Shown here one piece after another: positions 33,339-42,264 of a DNA stretch of 64,000 nt. The stretch is taken from positions 558,001 to 622,000 of the forward strand of contig NZ_CP051230.1 of NCBI RefSeq assembly GCF_017792385.1, in the 5' to 3' direction. Every line of letters begins with the position of its first letter. Position 1 is the first letter of the stretch. This stretch comes from Hyphomonas sp. Lineage in GTDB: Bacteria; Pseudomonadota; Alphaproteobacteria; Caulobacterales; Hyphomonadaceae. The position numbers and the translations under genes were made by a program. The notes beneath the pieces were generated by a model. It ran no database searches, was not told the DNA's origin, and saw only the letters and a list, made by a program, of their open reading frames with translations.

Positions 33339-33779
33339 TTAGGCGAAGGTATCCGCCGCAACGCCGCCTTTCGGGTCAGGACCGTACTTGTTCGGTCCGA
33401 CTGTGCCCGGAATGCAGGCGATCACAATCATCGCAATCGAAGCGATGAAGCCGATGAACGGAATCAGGCTGGCCACAACGAGGCCGAGATAGATCCAGCC
33501 GGTCTGGTTAATATCGTGCAGGCGACGCACGAAGAGCGCGATGCTGGGAAGGATGATCGCGAGCATGTACAAGCCGAACACCGCAAACAGGATCATTGCG
33601 ATCGGGCTCAGCTCGCCGCTTTCAAAATTGCCGCCAAGGGCAAATGCAAGTCCCACCAGAACGAGTGAGACGATCAGGTTGAACAGAACCACCCACCAGT
33701 ATTCCGAGCGCCGTGACCGGCCCTGGAAATCCACATAGCGCGTGAAGAACATTTTTACTGCGTCTGGAAAACTGACCAT
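33339..33779 (-). CDS. DUF805 family membrane protein (third of three)
   Basis: A 146-residue membrane protein with four hydrophobic segments and the full DUF805 pattern: FQGRSRRSEYWWVVLFN at the start, LFVRRLHDINQTGWIYLG in the middle, and GTVGPNKYGPDPKG at the end. The start ATG 33779 is chosen because it gives the usual family N-terminus; the open frame extends 23 codons farther without support. The gene ends in its own strong terminator. Function unknown. Confidence 0.87.
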   Translation of the reverse strand: MVSFPDAVKMFFTRYVDFQGRSRRSEYWWVVLFNLIVSLVLVGLAFALGGNFESGELSPIAMILFAVFGLYMLAIILPSIALFVRRLHDINQTGWIYLGLVVASLIPFIGFIASIAMIVIACIPGTVGPNKYGPDPKGGVAADTFA

Positions 33780-33946
33780 GCTCGGCCCCCTTGAATTGCT
33801 TTCACCATGAAAGTCCGCGCATTTTCGGCGCGGGGATGTGAAGGTCAAGGGAAGACTCGTTAAGCTGCCCCCTGCCCCATACCGGCGGATTCGCCGCCAA
33901 ATTGGTTAGGGCAGGGTTAATGAACGCCGCCGGTGGCGGGGTTCGC

Positions 33947-35950
33947 CTAGCTGAATTCGACCATGATCTCGTCGGCGGCCACACTGTCGCCGGCCGCGAC
34001 ATTGATGGCCTTCACGGTGCCATCGGCCTCGGCGCGGATGATGTTCTGCATCTTCATGGCCTCGACCACGCAGACCGCTTCGCCTTCCTGCACTTCCTGA
34101 CCGACTTCCACATCGATGGAGACGACAAGGCCGGGCATCGGCGAGATGATCAGTTTGGACGTGTCCGGCTTTTCCTTTTCCGGCAGGCGGGCATGCAGGT
34201 CGGCCACATTCGGTGTGCACACCAGCGCGCGCACGGCGACGCCGCGGTGACGGAACAGATAGCCTTCGGTCCGGTCGGCAAATTTCACGGCAAAGGGCTC
34301 GCCGTCCAGCAGGCCCTCGACGAGGTGCTGGCCCGGATGCCAGGGCGTTACCAGCGTGTGGGGCTTGCCGCCATTGATCGTGATCTCGGCTTCTCCGGCC
34401 TCGCCCAGTTCCAGCGTCACCGGATGGTGCGTGTCGCCCAGGATGACGACCCAATCCTTGCGGGCTTCGGGTGTCGGCGCGATCCGGCCGCTGGTGTCGG
34501 CGGCGCGGCGCGAGAAGAAGCCGTGCACATAGGCCGCGGCGCAGATCAGCTGGGTTTCCTGTTCGGCGGTCGGCGGCACGCCGTCAAAGCCGTCGGGGAA
34601 CTCGTCCTTGATATAGGCGGTCGTGATCTTGCCCGAGCGGAAACGCTTTTCGTCAACCACAGCCGCGATGAAGGGCATGTTGTCCTGAATGCCTTCGATG
34701 TGGAAACGGTCGAGCGCCTCGCCATGCACGTCCAGCGCGGCATCGCGGTCCTTGCCCCAGGTGATCAGCTTGGCGATCATCGGATCGTAGAACATGGAAA
34801 TCTCGTCGCCCTCGCGGACGCCGGAATCCATCCGCACCTCTCCGCCCGCCAGCGGCCCCTGCTCCGGCGCGTGGAAGCGCTTCAGACGGCCGATTGATGG
34901 CAGGAAGTTGCGATACGGGTCTTCGGCATAGACGCGGCTTTCGACGGCCCAGCCATTGATCTTGATGTCGGACTGCTTGAGCTTCAGCTTCTCGCCATAG
35001 GCAACGCGCAGCATCTGCTCTACCAGGTCGACGCCGGTGATCATTTCCGTCACCGGGTGCTCCACCTGCAGACGGGTGTTCATTTCGAGGAAGTAGAAGC
35101 CCTTGTCTGCGCCGGACGCCACGAATTCCACCGTGCCGGCGCTGTCATAGTTCACGGCCTTGGCCAGCGCGACGGCCTGTTCGCCCATTTTCTTGCGCGT
35201 TTCGGGGTCGAGCAGCGGCGAGGGCGCTTCCTCGATGACTTTCTGGTTGCGGCGCTGAATCGAGCATTCGCGCTCATTCAGGAAGATGCAATTGCCGTGC
35301 TTGTCGCCCAGCACCTGGATCTCGATATGGCGTGGCTCAAGGATGAATTTCTCGATGAAGACGCGGTCATCGCCAAAGGACGATTTCGCTTCAGCGCGCA
35401 CCGCCGGGAAGCCTTCTTCGACCTCCTTGTCATTTGCGGCCACGCGGATGCCCTTGCCCCCGCCCCCTGCAGACGCCTTGATCATGACCGGATAGCCGAT
35501 TTCGCGGGAAATCTTCACCGCTTCGGCCGTGTCCTCGATCAGGCCCATATGGCCCGGCACGGTGGAGACGCCAGCCTCGGCGGCAAGCTTCTTGGAGCTG
35601 ATCTTGTCACCCATAGCGTCAATGGCATAGGCATTCGGCCCGATCCAGCCGATGCCCTCTTCCTCAAGACGCTTGGCGAAGGCCGGGTTCTCGGACAGGA
35701 AGCCGAAGCCGGGATGGATCGCCTCGGCGCCGGTCTGGCGCACGGCGTCGATGATCTTGTCGGCAACCAGATAGGATTCCGCTGCCGGGGACGGGCCGAT
35801 ATGCACGGCCTCGTCCGCCATCTCGACGGCCATCGAATTCGCATCAGCATCCGAATAGACGACCACAGTCTTCACGCCCAGCCGTCGACAGGTGTTGATG
35901 ACCCGAACGGCGATTTCCCCCCGGTTGGCGATCAGAATCTTTTTGAACAT
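33947..35950 (-). CDS. pccA: propionyl-CoA carboxylase alpha subunit (biotin carboxylase/carrier)
   Basis: Biotin-carrying subunit that fixes bicarbonate on biotin for carboxylation of propionyl-CoA to methylmalonyl-CoA, used in odd-chain fatty acid, isoleucine and valine breakdown. The 667 residues begin MFKKILIANRGEIAVR, contain the ATP-grasp loop ASAGGGGKGIR and LEMNTRLQVEHPVTEM, a PCC-type BT region (YVHGFFSRRA, TLELGEAGEAEITING), and end with the biotinyl domain (EAMKMQN, Lys about 632). Length and BT region favour PccA over MccA. Start ATG 35950 follows GAGG by four bases. No pccB is in the window. Confidence 0.92.
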   Translation of the reverse strand: MFKKILIANRGEIAVRVINTCRRLGVKTVVVYSDADANSMAVEMADEAVHIGPSPAAESYLVADKIIDAVRQTGAEAIHPGFGFLSENPAFAKRLEEEGIGWIGPNAYAIDAMGDKISSKKLAAEAGVSTVPGHMGLIEDTAEAVKISREIGYPVMIKASAGGGGKGIRVAANDKEVEEGFPAVRAEAKSSFGDDRVFIEKFILEPRHIEIQVLGDKHGNCIFLNERECSIQRRNQKVIEEAPSPLLDPETRKKMGEQAVALAKAVNYDSAGTVEFVASGADKGFYFLEMNTRLQVEHPVTEMITGVDLVEQMLRVAYGEKLKLKQSDIKINGWAVESRVYAEDPYRNFLPSIGRLKRFHAPEQGPLAGGEVRMDSGVREGDEISMFYDPMIAKLITWGKDRDAALDVHGEALDRFHIEGIQDNMPFIAAVVDEKRFRSGKITTAYIKDEFPDGFDGVPPTAEQETQLICAAAYVHGFFSRRAADTSGRIAPTPEARKDWVVILGDTHHPVTLELGEAGEAEITINGGKPHTLVTPWHPGQHLVEGLLDGEPFAVKFADRTEGYLFRHRGVAVRALVCTPNVADLHARLPEKEKPDTSKLIISPMPGLVVSIDVEVGQEVQEGEAVCVVEAMKMQNIIRAEADGTVKAINVAAGDSVAADEIMVEFS

Positions 35951-36059
35951 GCTGCCTCGATCCACTGTAAACTCTTTCAGCGACTGCACTAAGCCGACGG
36001 AAAACAGATGTCCACAATTCCCATAGGTGAAGTGGGTTGTCAGGGTGACGCACGCATGT

Positions 36060-36075
36060 TAGTAAGCGCTCACTA
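36060..36075. promoter_or_regulatory. candidate TetR-family operator
   Basis: TAGTAAGCGCTCACTA is a 16-bp near-palindrome (one mismatched pair) with the AGC-GCT centre common in TetR-family operators. It lies 18 bases before the start codon at 36093 and 110 bases from the pccA start. The regulator is not encoded next to it. Confidence 0.45.
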
Positions 36076-36092
36076 TTTAGGAGATCGAACCC

Positions 36093-37070
36093 ATGTCCCG
36101 GATTGTGCTGGACCTTGATGCCCTGGTCACGAATGGCCGGCTGGACGCCGCCGAAGCCACCCGCCTGCGAGCCCTTGCCCTGCCTGAGCAGAAGAATGGC
36201 CTTCTGGTGAACCTGCTATTGATCTTCGGCGCCATTTCGGTGGCGGGCGGCACGATTGCGCTGGTTCCGAATGCGCTGACCGGCCTCGTCCTGGCCCTTT
36301 TCGCGCTCGGCGGAGCGGAAGGCCTGCGGCGCAGCGCGCGCGGCAATTCCCTGAAAGCACTCGGCATGGCCCTGACGCTGATGGGCACGCTGGGCCTGGC
36401 CGGCTGGGTGGGATGGGAATTCCAGCATGTCGAGGACGGCACGCTGCCGACACTGCTGATCGCCCTCATCATGACGGCCTCGGCCGTCTGGTTCCGCTCT
36501 GCCCTGCTGGGCGCCTTTGCTGTCCTGTCGCTGGGCGCGATACTCGGATCCGGCACGGGCTACTGGCACGCCAGCTACGCCTTGTTCGTGGAGGAGCCGA
36601 CCCTCACCCTTCTGATCTTCGGCCTCTTGGCAGGCGGCCTCTATCATGCCCGTGGCAAGCTTGGCGCGGCATGGCAGAATCTGGTCACGGTCGCTGCGCG
36701 CACGGCCATGCTCATGGTAAATTTTGCGTTCTGGGTCGGCTCGCTCTGGGGCGACCGGATCGGCGAGCACTGGTTCGCGCCGCAGCGCTGGTCAGACCGT
36801 TCCGACTGGCGGGATGCGGCCATGACGATCCCGGATCATGTGTTCACGCTGGGCTGGATCGGCGCCCTCACGGCCGTGATTGCCACATCTCGGCGCAACA
36901 GCTTCCTGTCGATCACGTCCATCGTGTTCCTGACGATCCATGGCTACACCCAGTATTTCGAATATCTGGGCGCAAGGCCCGAAACCCTCGTCCTGGGCGG
37001 CCTGATCCTGGTCGGGCTGGCGGTGGCCGGAGCGCGCTTCCTGGCGAAGCCCGCCGCAGACGCGGCCTAG
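36093..37070 (+). CDS. multi-pass membrane protein, DUF2157-like
   Basis: A 325-residue protein with eight to nine hydrophobic segments. The N-terminal soluble stretch (LDALVTNGRLDAAEATRLRALAL) followed by helices resembles the DUF2157 family, whose role is unknown. AGGAG lies six bases before the ATG, just after the TetR-type palindrome, so expression may be repressor-controlled. The 3' end overlaps the convergent channel gene by four bases. Confidence 0.7.
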   Translation: MSRIVLDLDALVTNGRLDAAEATRLRALALPEQKNGLLVNLLLIFGAISVAGGTIALVPNALTGLVLALFALGGAEGLRRSARGNSLKALGMALTLMGTLGLAGWVGWEFQHVEDGTLPTLLIALIMTASAVWFRSALLGAFAVLSLGAILGSGTGYWHASYALFVEEPTLTLLIFGLLAGGLYHARGKLGAAWQNLVTVAARTAMLMVNFAFWVGSLWGDRIGEHWFAPQRWSDRSDWRDAAMTIPDHVFTLGWIGALTAVIATSRRNSFLSITSIVFLTIHGYTQYFEYLGARPETLVLGGLILVGLAVAGARFLAKPAADAA

Positions 37071-37519
37071 TCGGGATCGTCCAGCTGCTCGATCCGCGCC
37101 TCGAAGGCCCGCACACGGGCCGAGATGGAGACGAGGAAGGCGGTCGACCAGCCGAGCAGGAGAAAGCCGATGACCGATTCCGCCGCGCCCAGCATGCGCC
37201 AGTCCTTGTCGACCACCACATCGCCGAAGCCGACTGTCGTGAAGGTGGTGGTGGAATAATAGACCGCGGTCTCGACATCGGAGAACACGCCGAGCAACAG
37301 ATAGGCCACGGTGAACAGCCAGATTTCGAGGGAATGCAGCGCGAACAGGCTCATCAGGATGAAGAATATCCCGAGTCCCTGCCCCGCTACGGTCGAGAAA
37401 TTCACATGCGCCGCGCTGCGACGTCGGATCAGGGCCGACAGGCCGACCAGTCCTGCAAAGTGAATGGCAAAGGCAAGCGCCACCAGCACGCCCCCCACGA
37501 GCAGGTTCTGCATGAGCAT
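37067..37519 (-). CDS. two-transmembrane potassium channel
   Basis: A 150-residue protein with a pore-loop domain of the Ion_trans_2 type. The selectivity filter TTVGFGD is at residues 94-100 and is preceded by the pore helix YYSTTTF; hydrophobic segments lie at about 5-30, 50-78 and 110-130. There is no RCK domain, so gating is unknown. It should form a tetrameric K+ channel in the inner membrane. It overlaps the convergent DUF2157-like gene. Confidence 0.88.
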   Translation of the reverse strand: MLMQNLLVGGVLVALAFAIHFAGLVGLSALIRRRSAAHVNFSTVAGQGLGIFFILMSLFALHSLEIWLFTVAYLLLGVFSDVETAVYYSTTTFTTVGFGDVVVDKDWRMLGAAESVIGFLLLGWSTAFLVSISARVRAFEARIEQLDDPD

Positions 37520-37535
37520 GGCGATGGTCTCCCTG

Positions 37536-38513
37536 TCAGCGCGCGGCGACGATCAGGCCGTCCAGCAAACCTGGCGCTTCGCGGTTCAGGAAGTCAATAA
37601 GCGCCTGCCCTGGACTGTCGGGCGCAGGCGGGGCCGGATTCTTGCTCCACCAATGCCCGCGCTCCGGCTTGCCCGCCGAGGCCCGGATCGCCGCAAGACT
37701 GGCCACCTGCCGCGCTTCGCCCGCCGCATCACCGTCACCAAGTCGCTCGAACCAGGGGCCCCGGTCGAGCCCCACGGCGAGACAGCCCACATAGCGGCCG
37801 GGATGGTCATCCAGCGGATCCAGCCAGCACCGGCGGCTCAGCGCATGACGCTCGCTGTCCGGATTGGGATGGGCCCGCATCAGCAAGTGATTGCCCAGTG
37901 CCCGTGCAAACAGCCTGGTCCAGGCCGGATCATTCTCGCAGGCGGACAGCCGGTCCTGCGCCCGCAGAAGAAGCGCCGCCTCCCACTGGCTGATCCAGGG
38001 CGCGTCGGCCGTGCCGCCCCGCGCCAGCACCTTGTCGATCAGGGCCACCATGTCAGCACGTGCGCCGCCATCGCGCACCATCTGGTCGCACAGGCAGCCC
38101 AGCACCTGACGCCCATAGCCCGCCGGCACCTGTTCGGCCTTCTTGAGAAGCCGCGCCATCAGGCGCATCAGATTGCGATTGGGCGGGCCGCCGGACAGCA
38201 TGGCCCGCGCCTGCAGCCAGTCCAGATTGGCCTGGGTCAGCGTCCCCAGCGCGCCATCCCGGGCCAGCACATAGTCTGCCATGACATTCGTGAACCGGTG
38301 ATCCCACTCCGGATCATCGCTCTTCAGGCGCGCATTGAAATCCAGCAGCGCGGCGGCTTCGGCATCATTCTTCGGTTCCCGGGAACACATTTCCATGGCG
38401 ACCTGCCGGGCATCTTCCCGCGAGCGGTGCGCCGTGGACTGGAGTTTCTGGAAAATTCGGCTCGCCGCAGGCGCCATGGCAGACAATCTCCGTTTCACGA
38501 CAAGCCCTAGCAA
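37536..38513 (-). CDS. protein of unknown function
   Basis: A 325-residue, helix-rich, probably cytoplasmic protein with no signal peptide or membrane segment. It contains several Cys (SREP near MCS, GCLCDQM, SACEND, RRCWLD) but no clear metal-site spacing, and a tryptophan-rich C-terminal part (RGHWWSKN). A start at the internal methionine 13 (MAPAASRIF) is possible. It lies 16 bases upstream of the channel gene on the same strand, so the two are probably an operon. I do not recognise the family. Confidence 0.68.
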   Translation of the reverse strand: MLGLVVKRRLSAMAPAASRIFQKLQSTAHRSREDARQVAMEMCSREPKNDAEAAALLDFNARLKSDDPEWDHRFTNVMADYVLARDGALGTLTQANLDWLQARAMLSGGPPNRNLMRLMARLLKKAEQVPAGYGRQVLGCLCDQMVRDGGARADMVALIDKVLARGGTADAPWISQWEAALLLRAQDRLSACENDPAWTRLFARALGNHLLMRAHPNPDSERHALSRRCWLDPLDDHPGRYVGCLAVGLDRGPWFERLGDGDAAGEARQVASLAAIRASAGKPERGHWWSKNPAPPAPDSPGQALIDFLNREAPGLLDGLIVAAR

Positions 38514-38616
38514 TCATGGGTTTCGGCTTTCTTGCCGAGAAGCGTGAAACCTGTTGCCACCATTATTGATCGCCCCCTACAGTCGCGCCAATCAGAAACG
38601 ACAGGGAGAGACAGAG

Positions 38617-39432
38617 ATGACACAACCGAAAGACCTTGCCGGCCGCACCGCCATCGTCACCGGATCGGCCACCGGTCTGGGACGCTCGATCGCGCTGAAA
38701 CTGGCCGAGCGGGGCGCGGATGTGATCATCAACTGCGCCCGGTCCGTTGAGGATGGCGAAGCGACTGCCGCAGACTGCCAGGCGCTGGGCTCACAATCCC
38801 GTCTTGTTCAGGCGGACGTGTCGACCGAAGAAGGCTGCCGGACACTGGCGGACGCCGCCGCACAGGCCGGTCGGCTGGACATTCTGGTCAACAATGCGGG
38901 CACGACCAAGCATGCCCGCGACCATGCCGATCTTGACGCGCTGACCCGCGAGGACTTCCTGAATCTCTATGCAGTGAATGTCGCCGGCCCGTTCCTGATG
39001 ATGCAGGCCTGCAAGCCGCTTCTGGTGGAAAGCCACCGCCAGACCGGGCGGTCAGCCGCCGTGCTCAACACCTCCTCCATCGCCGGCGTGACCGGAATCG
39101 GCTCGTCCGTTGCCTATGCCGCCACCAAGGGCGCGCTCAACACGATGACCCTGTCCCTTGCCCGGGCCCTGGCCCCGGCCATCAGGGTTAACGCCATTTG
39201 TCCTGGCTTCATCGGCACGCGCTGGTTCAAGGACAAGATGGATGAGGACCAGTACCGCCGGATGGAGGCGTCTGTTGCCGCTGCAACACCGTTGAACGCC
39301 GCCAGCGGCCCCGACGACATTGCAGATGCGGCCCTTTTCTTCCTGACGGATGCCTCGCGCCATGTCACCGGAGAGACGCTGCTGGTCGATGCCGGGACGC
39401 ATCTGGGCTATGCGCCGCTGACCGCTCGCTAG
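38617..39432 (+). CDS. short-chain dehydrogenase/reductase (SDR)
   Basis: NAD(P)-dependent classical SDR of 271 residues, FabG-like. The cofactor motif is TGSATGLGRS, followed by NNAGTT, and the catalytic residues are Ser in NTSSIAG with Tyr and Lys in YAATK. The C-terminal PGFIGTRWFKD and VTGETLLVDAGTHL fit the fold. The start ATG 38617 has GGGAGAG six bases upstream; the frame is open farther up without support. The substrate cannot be inferred. Confidence 0.9.
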   Translation: MTQPKDLAGRTAIVTGSATGLGRSIALKLAERGADVIINCARSVEDGEATAADCQALGSQSRLVQADVSTEEGCRTLADAAAQAGRLDILVNNAGTTKHARDHADLDALTREDFLNLYAVNVAGPFLMMQACKPLLVESHRQTGRSAAVLNTSSIAGVTGIGSSVAYAATKGALNTMTLSLARALAPAIRVNAICPGFIGTRWFKDKMDEDQYRRMEASVAAATPLNAASGPDDIADAALFFLTDASRHVTGETLLVDAGTHLGYAPLTAR

Positions 39433-39604
39433 GCGGAAGCGGCTCGCACAAAGCTCAGGCATAGTCGCCACTGCGTGCACAAAACGCTGGCGATCCGCCA
39501 GAGGTCCCGCGACCTCCATAATTTTGTTTCCGATCCCCGTTCAAGCCGCGTCATCGTGGTTACGGCGCTGGCAACAGCGCGATTCAACAACGGGGAATAA
39601 AATC

Positions 39605-40279
39605 ATGAAACAACAGCTTTTACGCGCAGGGGTAGCAGTCGCAGCAATGCTGGCAGTGGCCGGCACGGCGGCTGCCGAGGGAGAATGGTCGGGCAACGTC
39701 GCTCTCAGCACGGATTATGTGTGGCGCGGTGTGTCCCAGTCCAATGAGGACATGGCCATCTCCGGCGGCTTCGACTACGCCAACGGCATCTTCTATGCCG
39801 GCACCTGGGCGTCGAACGTCGACTTCGAAGACGGCTCGGACACCAATGTCGAACTTGACTTCTATGCCGGTGTGGCCAGCGAGTTCGCCAATGGCGTTTC
39901 CTGGGATCTCGGGGTCATCTACTACTCCTATCCGGACTCGGACGATGAAGACCTCGACTTCGTCGAACTGCAGGCCGCTCTGGGCTATGCCTTCGAAGGC
40001 GGCGTGGAAGTCGGCGGCGCGGTCTATTGGGACCCGGACAATGAGAACATCTACATTGAAGGCTCTGCGGGGTATGCCTTCACGGACGTGTTCGCTGCGG
40101 ATGTCTCGGTCGGCAACTATTCCTTTGATGGCGGCGGCGACTACACAAACTGGTCGCTGGGCGGCACCTACACCACGCCGGTCGGCATCGATCTGGACCT
40201 GCGTTACTGGGATACCGACATCGACGATACGGGCATTGCCGACGAGCGCGTTGTCCTGACCATCGCGAAGAGCCTCTAG
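39605..40279 (+). CDS. TorF family putative porin
   Basis: A 224-residue outer-membrane beta-barrel protein with a signal peptide (residues 1-24, cleavage after TAAA). It begins its mature part with GNVALSTDYVWRGVSQS, the hallmark of the TorF/gcw_chp family, and continues with alternating aromatic and acidic strands (YAGTWASNVDF, NVELDFYAG). It ends in VVLTIAKSL, a typical outer-membrane C-terminus. It may be a channel, but the substrate is unknown. It has its own terminator. Confidence 0.88.
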   Translation: MKQQLLRAGVAVAAMLAVAGTAAAEGEWSGNVALSTDYVWRGVSQSNEDMAISGGFDYANGIFYAGTWASNVDFEDGSDTNVELDFYAGVASEFANGVSWDLGVIYYSYPDSDDEDLDFVELQAALGYAFEGGVEVGGAVYWDPDNENIYIEGSAGYAFTDVFAADVSVGNYSFDGGGDYTNWSLGGTYTTPVGIDLDLRYWDTDIDDTGIADERVVLTIAKSL

Positions 40280-40345
40280 GGCTCGCACCGCACTTCTTCT
40301 CAAATCGCGCGCGAGACATTGCCCTCCTTCGTGCGTGGTCTGGTG

Positions 40346-40386
40346 AAGGCCGCTGGTTCCCTGTCGAACCGGCGGCCTTTATTTTT
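40346..40386 (+). terminator. intrinsic terminator after the TorF-like gene
   Basis: AAGGCCGC-T-GGTTC pairs with GAACC-GG-CGGCCTT around a CCTGTC loop, and is followed by TTTATTTTT, about 70 bases after the stop codon. Confidence 0.88.
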
Positions 40387-40440
40387 GGCAGATCGCGCTT
40401 ACCTTGGAGGCGACAGGAATCCCGACGAAAGATCCATTGC

Positions 40441-42258
40441 ATGGCCGCTGAAATGAGCCCCGCCGACGCCGTTGGTGCCCTGGTCCCCGCCATCACCCTG
40501 CTGGGCTTCGGCGCGGCCGCTGCACTGGCGTCCCGGGCGTTCAATCTCAGCCCCATTGTCGGCTATCTGCTGGCCGGCATTCTGATCGGCCCGGGCATGC
40601 TGGACCTGATTCATGAGAGCGGCGGCACCCATCTCCTGGCCGAACTCGGCGTGGTCTTTCTCCTGTTCGATATCGGCATGCATGTCTCGCTGCGCGAGCT
40701 GAAGGAAAGCCGGGGCGATTTGCTGGGCCTTGCGCCCATGCATCTTGTCCTGACCGGACTGCTCAGTGCTGGCGCGCTCTACATGCTGGGCGTGTCCTGG
40801 CCCTTCGCCATTGCGGTCGGCCTCAGCCTCGGCCTGTCCTCCACCGCCGTTGTGGCCCGCATCCTGACCGAACGGGGGCAGAATTCCTGTCCCATCGGCC
40901 GCACGGCCACCCATGTCCTGATCTTCCAGGACATTGTCGCCATCTTCCTGATGATCTTCGCCACATCGCTCGGCGAAGGCGAAACCGGCGCGGCCGGTCT
41001 CGCAGGGCTGGTCTCCGACACGCTGCTCAATGGCGGCGCGGTGCCGCTGGCTGCCTCGCTCGGGCTCGCCCTGGTCCAGGCCCTCATCGCGTTCGGCGCA
41101 GCCATGCTGTTCTCGCGCTATCTGCTGAATCCCGTCTTCCGCACACTGGCCGCAACCCGCAATGATGAGGCCTTCACGGCATTCACGCTTCTGCTGGTGC
41201 TGGCTGCGGCCTGTGCCACCGCCATGATCGGCCTGTCCCTGACCCTTGGGGCATTCCTGGCGGGTCTCGCCGTCTCGGGCACGCCGTTCCGCCACCAGGT
41301 CCAGACCGAGATGGGCCCGTTCCGCGGCCTGCTCCTGTCCTTCTTCTTCATCAGTGTCGGCCTGGCCATCGACCTGCCTGCCCTGCTGCGCAACCTGCCG
41401 CTGGTGGTGATCGCGGCCTTCGGCATCCTGATCGTCAAATCCGTGCTGGGCTATGTCGCCGCCCGCCTCAATGGCTGGAGCATTCCCGGGGCCATGCAGC
41501 TCGGCACGCTGCTGGCGCAGGGCTCGGAATTCACCCTGGTGATCCTGTCGCTGGGAGCCGTCACGTCGAACTTCCCCCCTGCCCTGATGAGCAGTCTGAT
41601 CGCGGCCATCGCCCTGTCCCTGGCGCTTGCCCCCAGCTGGGCCATTCTCGGCGGTAAGCTGTCGCGGGAACTGGCCCGCCGCAAACAGGTCACGATGGAA
41701 ACCTCCAGCGAACCGGCCGGCGAACGCCCGGTGCTTGTCATCGGCATGTCCCCGGCGGGCCGGCTGGCGGTGGACGCGCTGGTGGATTTCAACATTCCCT
41801 ACATCGCCACCGACAGTGACCCGGACCGTTTCCTGGCCGCCGTGGCGGATGGCTACAATGTTTCGTTCGGGGATGCCTCGAACATGAAGCTGATCGATGC
41901 GGTTGGCGGCAGCAATGCGCGCGCCGTGGTACTCGGCAAGGCCCGGTATGCGGTGTCGAAGGAAGTCACGCCCTCGATCACGCGTCGCTTCCCGGACCTG
42001 ATCCGGCTGGTCGCCGTGGAAAGCCTGCACGATCTCGACCGGCATCTGGAACTGAACATGCGGGCCCATCTCGTCGCCAGCGAGCCAAAGGGCATCGAGA
42101 TGGTGGCCGACATGCTCCGCATTCTGGGCATACCGGATGAGGACCTCGCTGGCTGGCTCAGCCGCGAAGCCGATCTGTTCACGATCGGGGATGCCTCCGA
42201 CCGTCAAGACCGGGCAGAAGACCTGGACGAAGAAGAGATTGTCGAGGAAGCCGCCTGA
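40441..42258 (+). CDS. Kef-type monovalent cation:proton antiporter (CPA2)
   Basis: A 605-residue inner-membrane protein. The first 400 residues contain about 12 membrane segments of the Na+/H+ exchanger fold (SPIVGYLLAGILIGPG, GLSSTAVVARIL, HVLIFQDIVAI, FFFISVGLAIDL); the Asp of FQDI is the usual CPA2 ion-binding residue. The C-terminal part (about 425-560) is a TrkA-N/RCK-like domain (RPVLVIGMSPAGRLAVDAL) that should bind a nucleotide and regulate transport. It resembles KefB/KefC/YbaL. K+ efflux is likely, exact ion and ligand unproved. Confidence 0.9.
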   Translation: MAAEMSPADAVGALVPAITLLGFGAAAALASRAFNLSPIVGYLLAGILIGPGMLDLIHESGGTHLLAELGVVFLLFDIGMHVSLRELKESRGDLLGLAPMHLVLTGLLSAGALYMLGVSWPFAIAVGLSLGLSSTAVVARILTERGQNSCPIGRTATHVLIFQDIVAIFLMIFATSLGEGETGAAGLAGLVSDTLLNGGAVPLAASLGLALVQALIAFGAAMLFSRYLLNPVFRTLAATRNDEAFTAFTLLLVLAAACATAMIGLSLTLGAFLAGLAVSGTPFRHQVQTEMGPFRGLLLSFFFISVGLAIDLPALLRNLPLVVIAAFGILIVKSVLGYVAARLNGWSIPGAMQLGTLLAQGSEFTLVILSLGAVTSNFPPALMSSLIAAIALSLALAPSWAILGGKLSRELARRKQVTMETSSEPAGERPVLVIGMSPAGRLAVDALVDFNIPYIATDSDPDRFLAAVADGYNVSFGDASNMKLIDAVGGSNARAVVLGKARYAVSKEVTPSITRRFPDLIRLVAVESLHDLDRHLELNMRAHLVASEPKGIEMVADMLRILGIPDEDLAGWLSREADLFTIGDASDRQDRAEDLDEEEIVEEAA

Positions 42259-42264
42259 CCGAAA

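Noticed and set aside
33903..33918. Second CtrA-type site (TTAG-N7-TTAA)
   Set aside because: One mismatch to the consensus and no well-placed promoter; likely chance.
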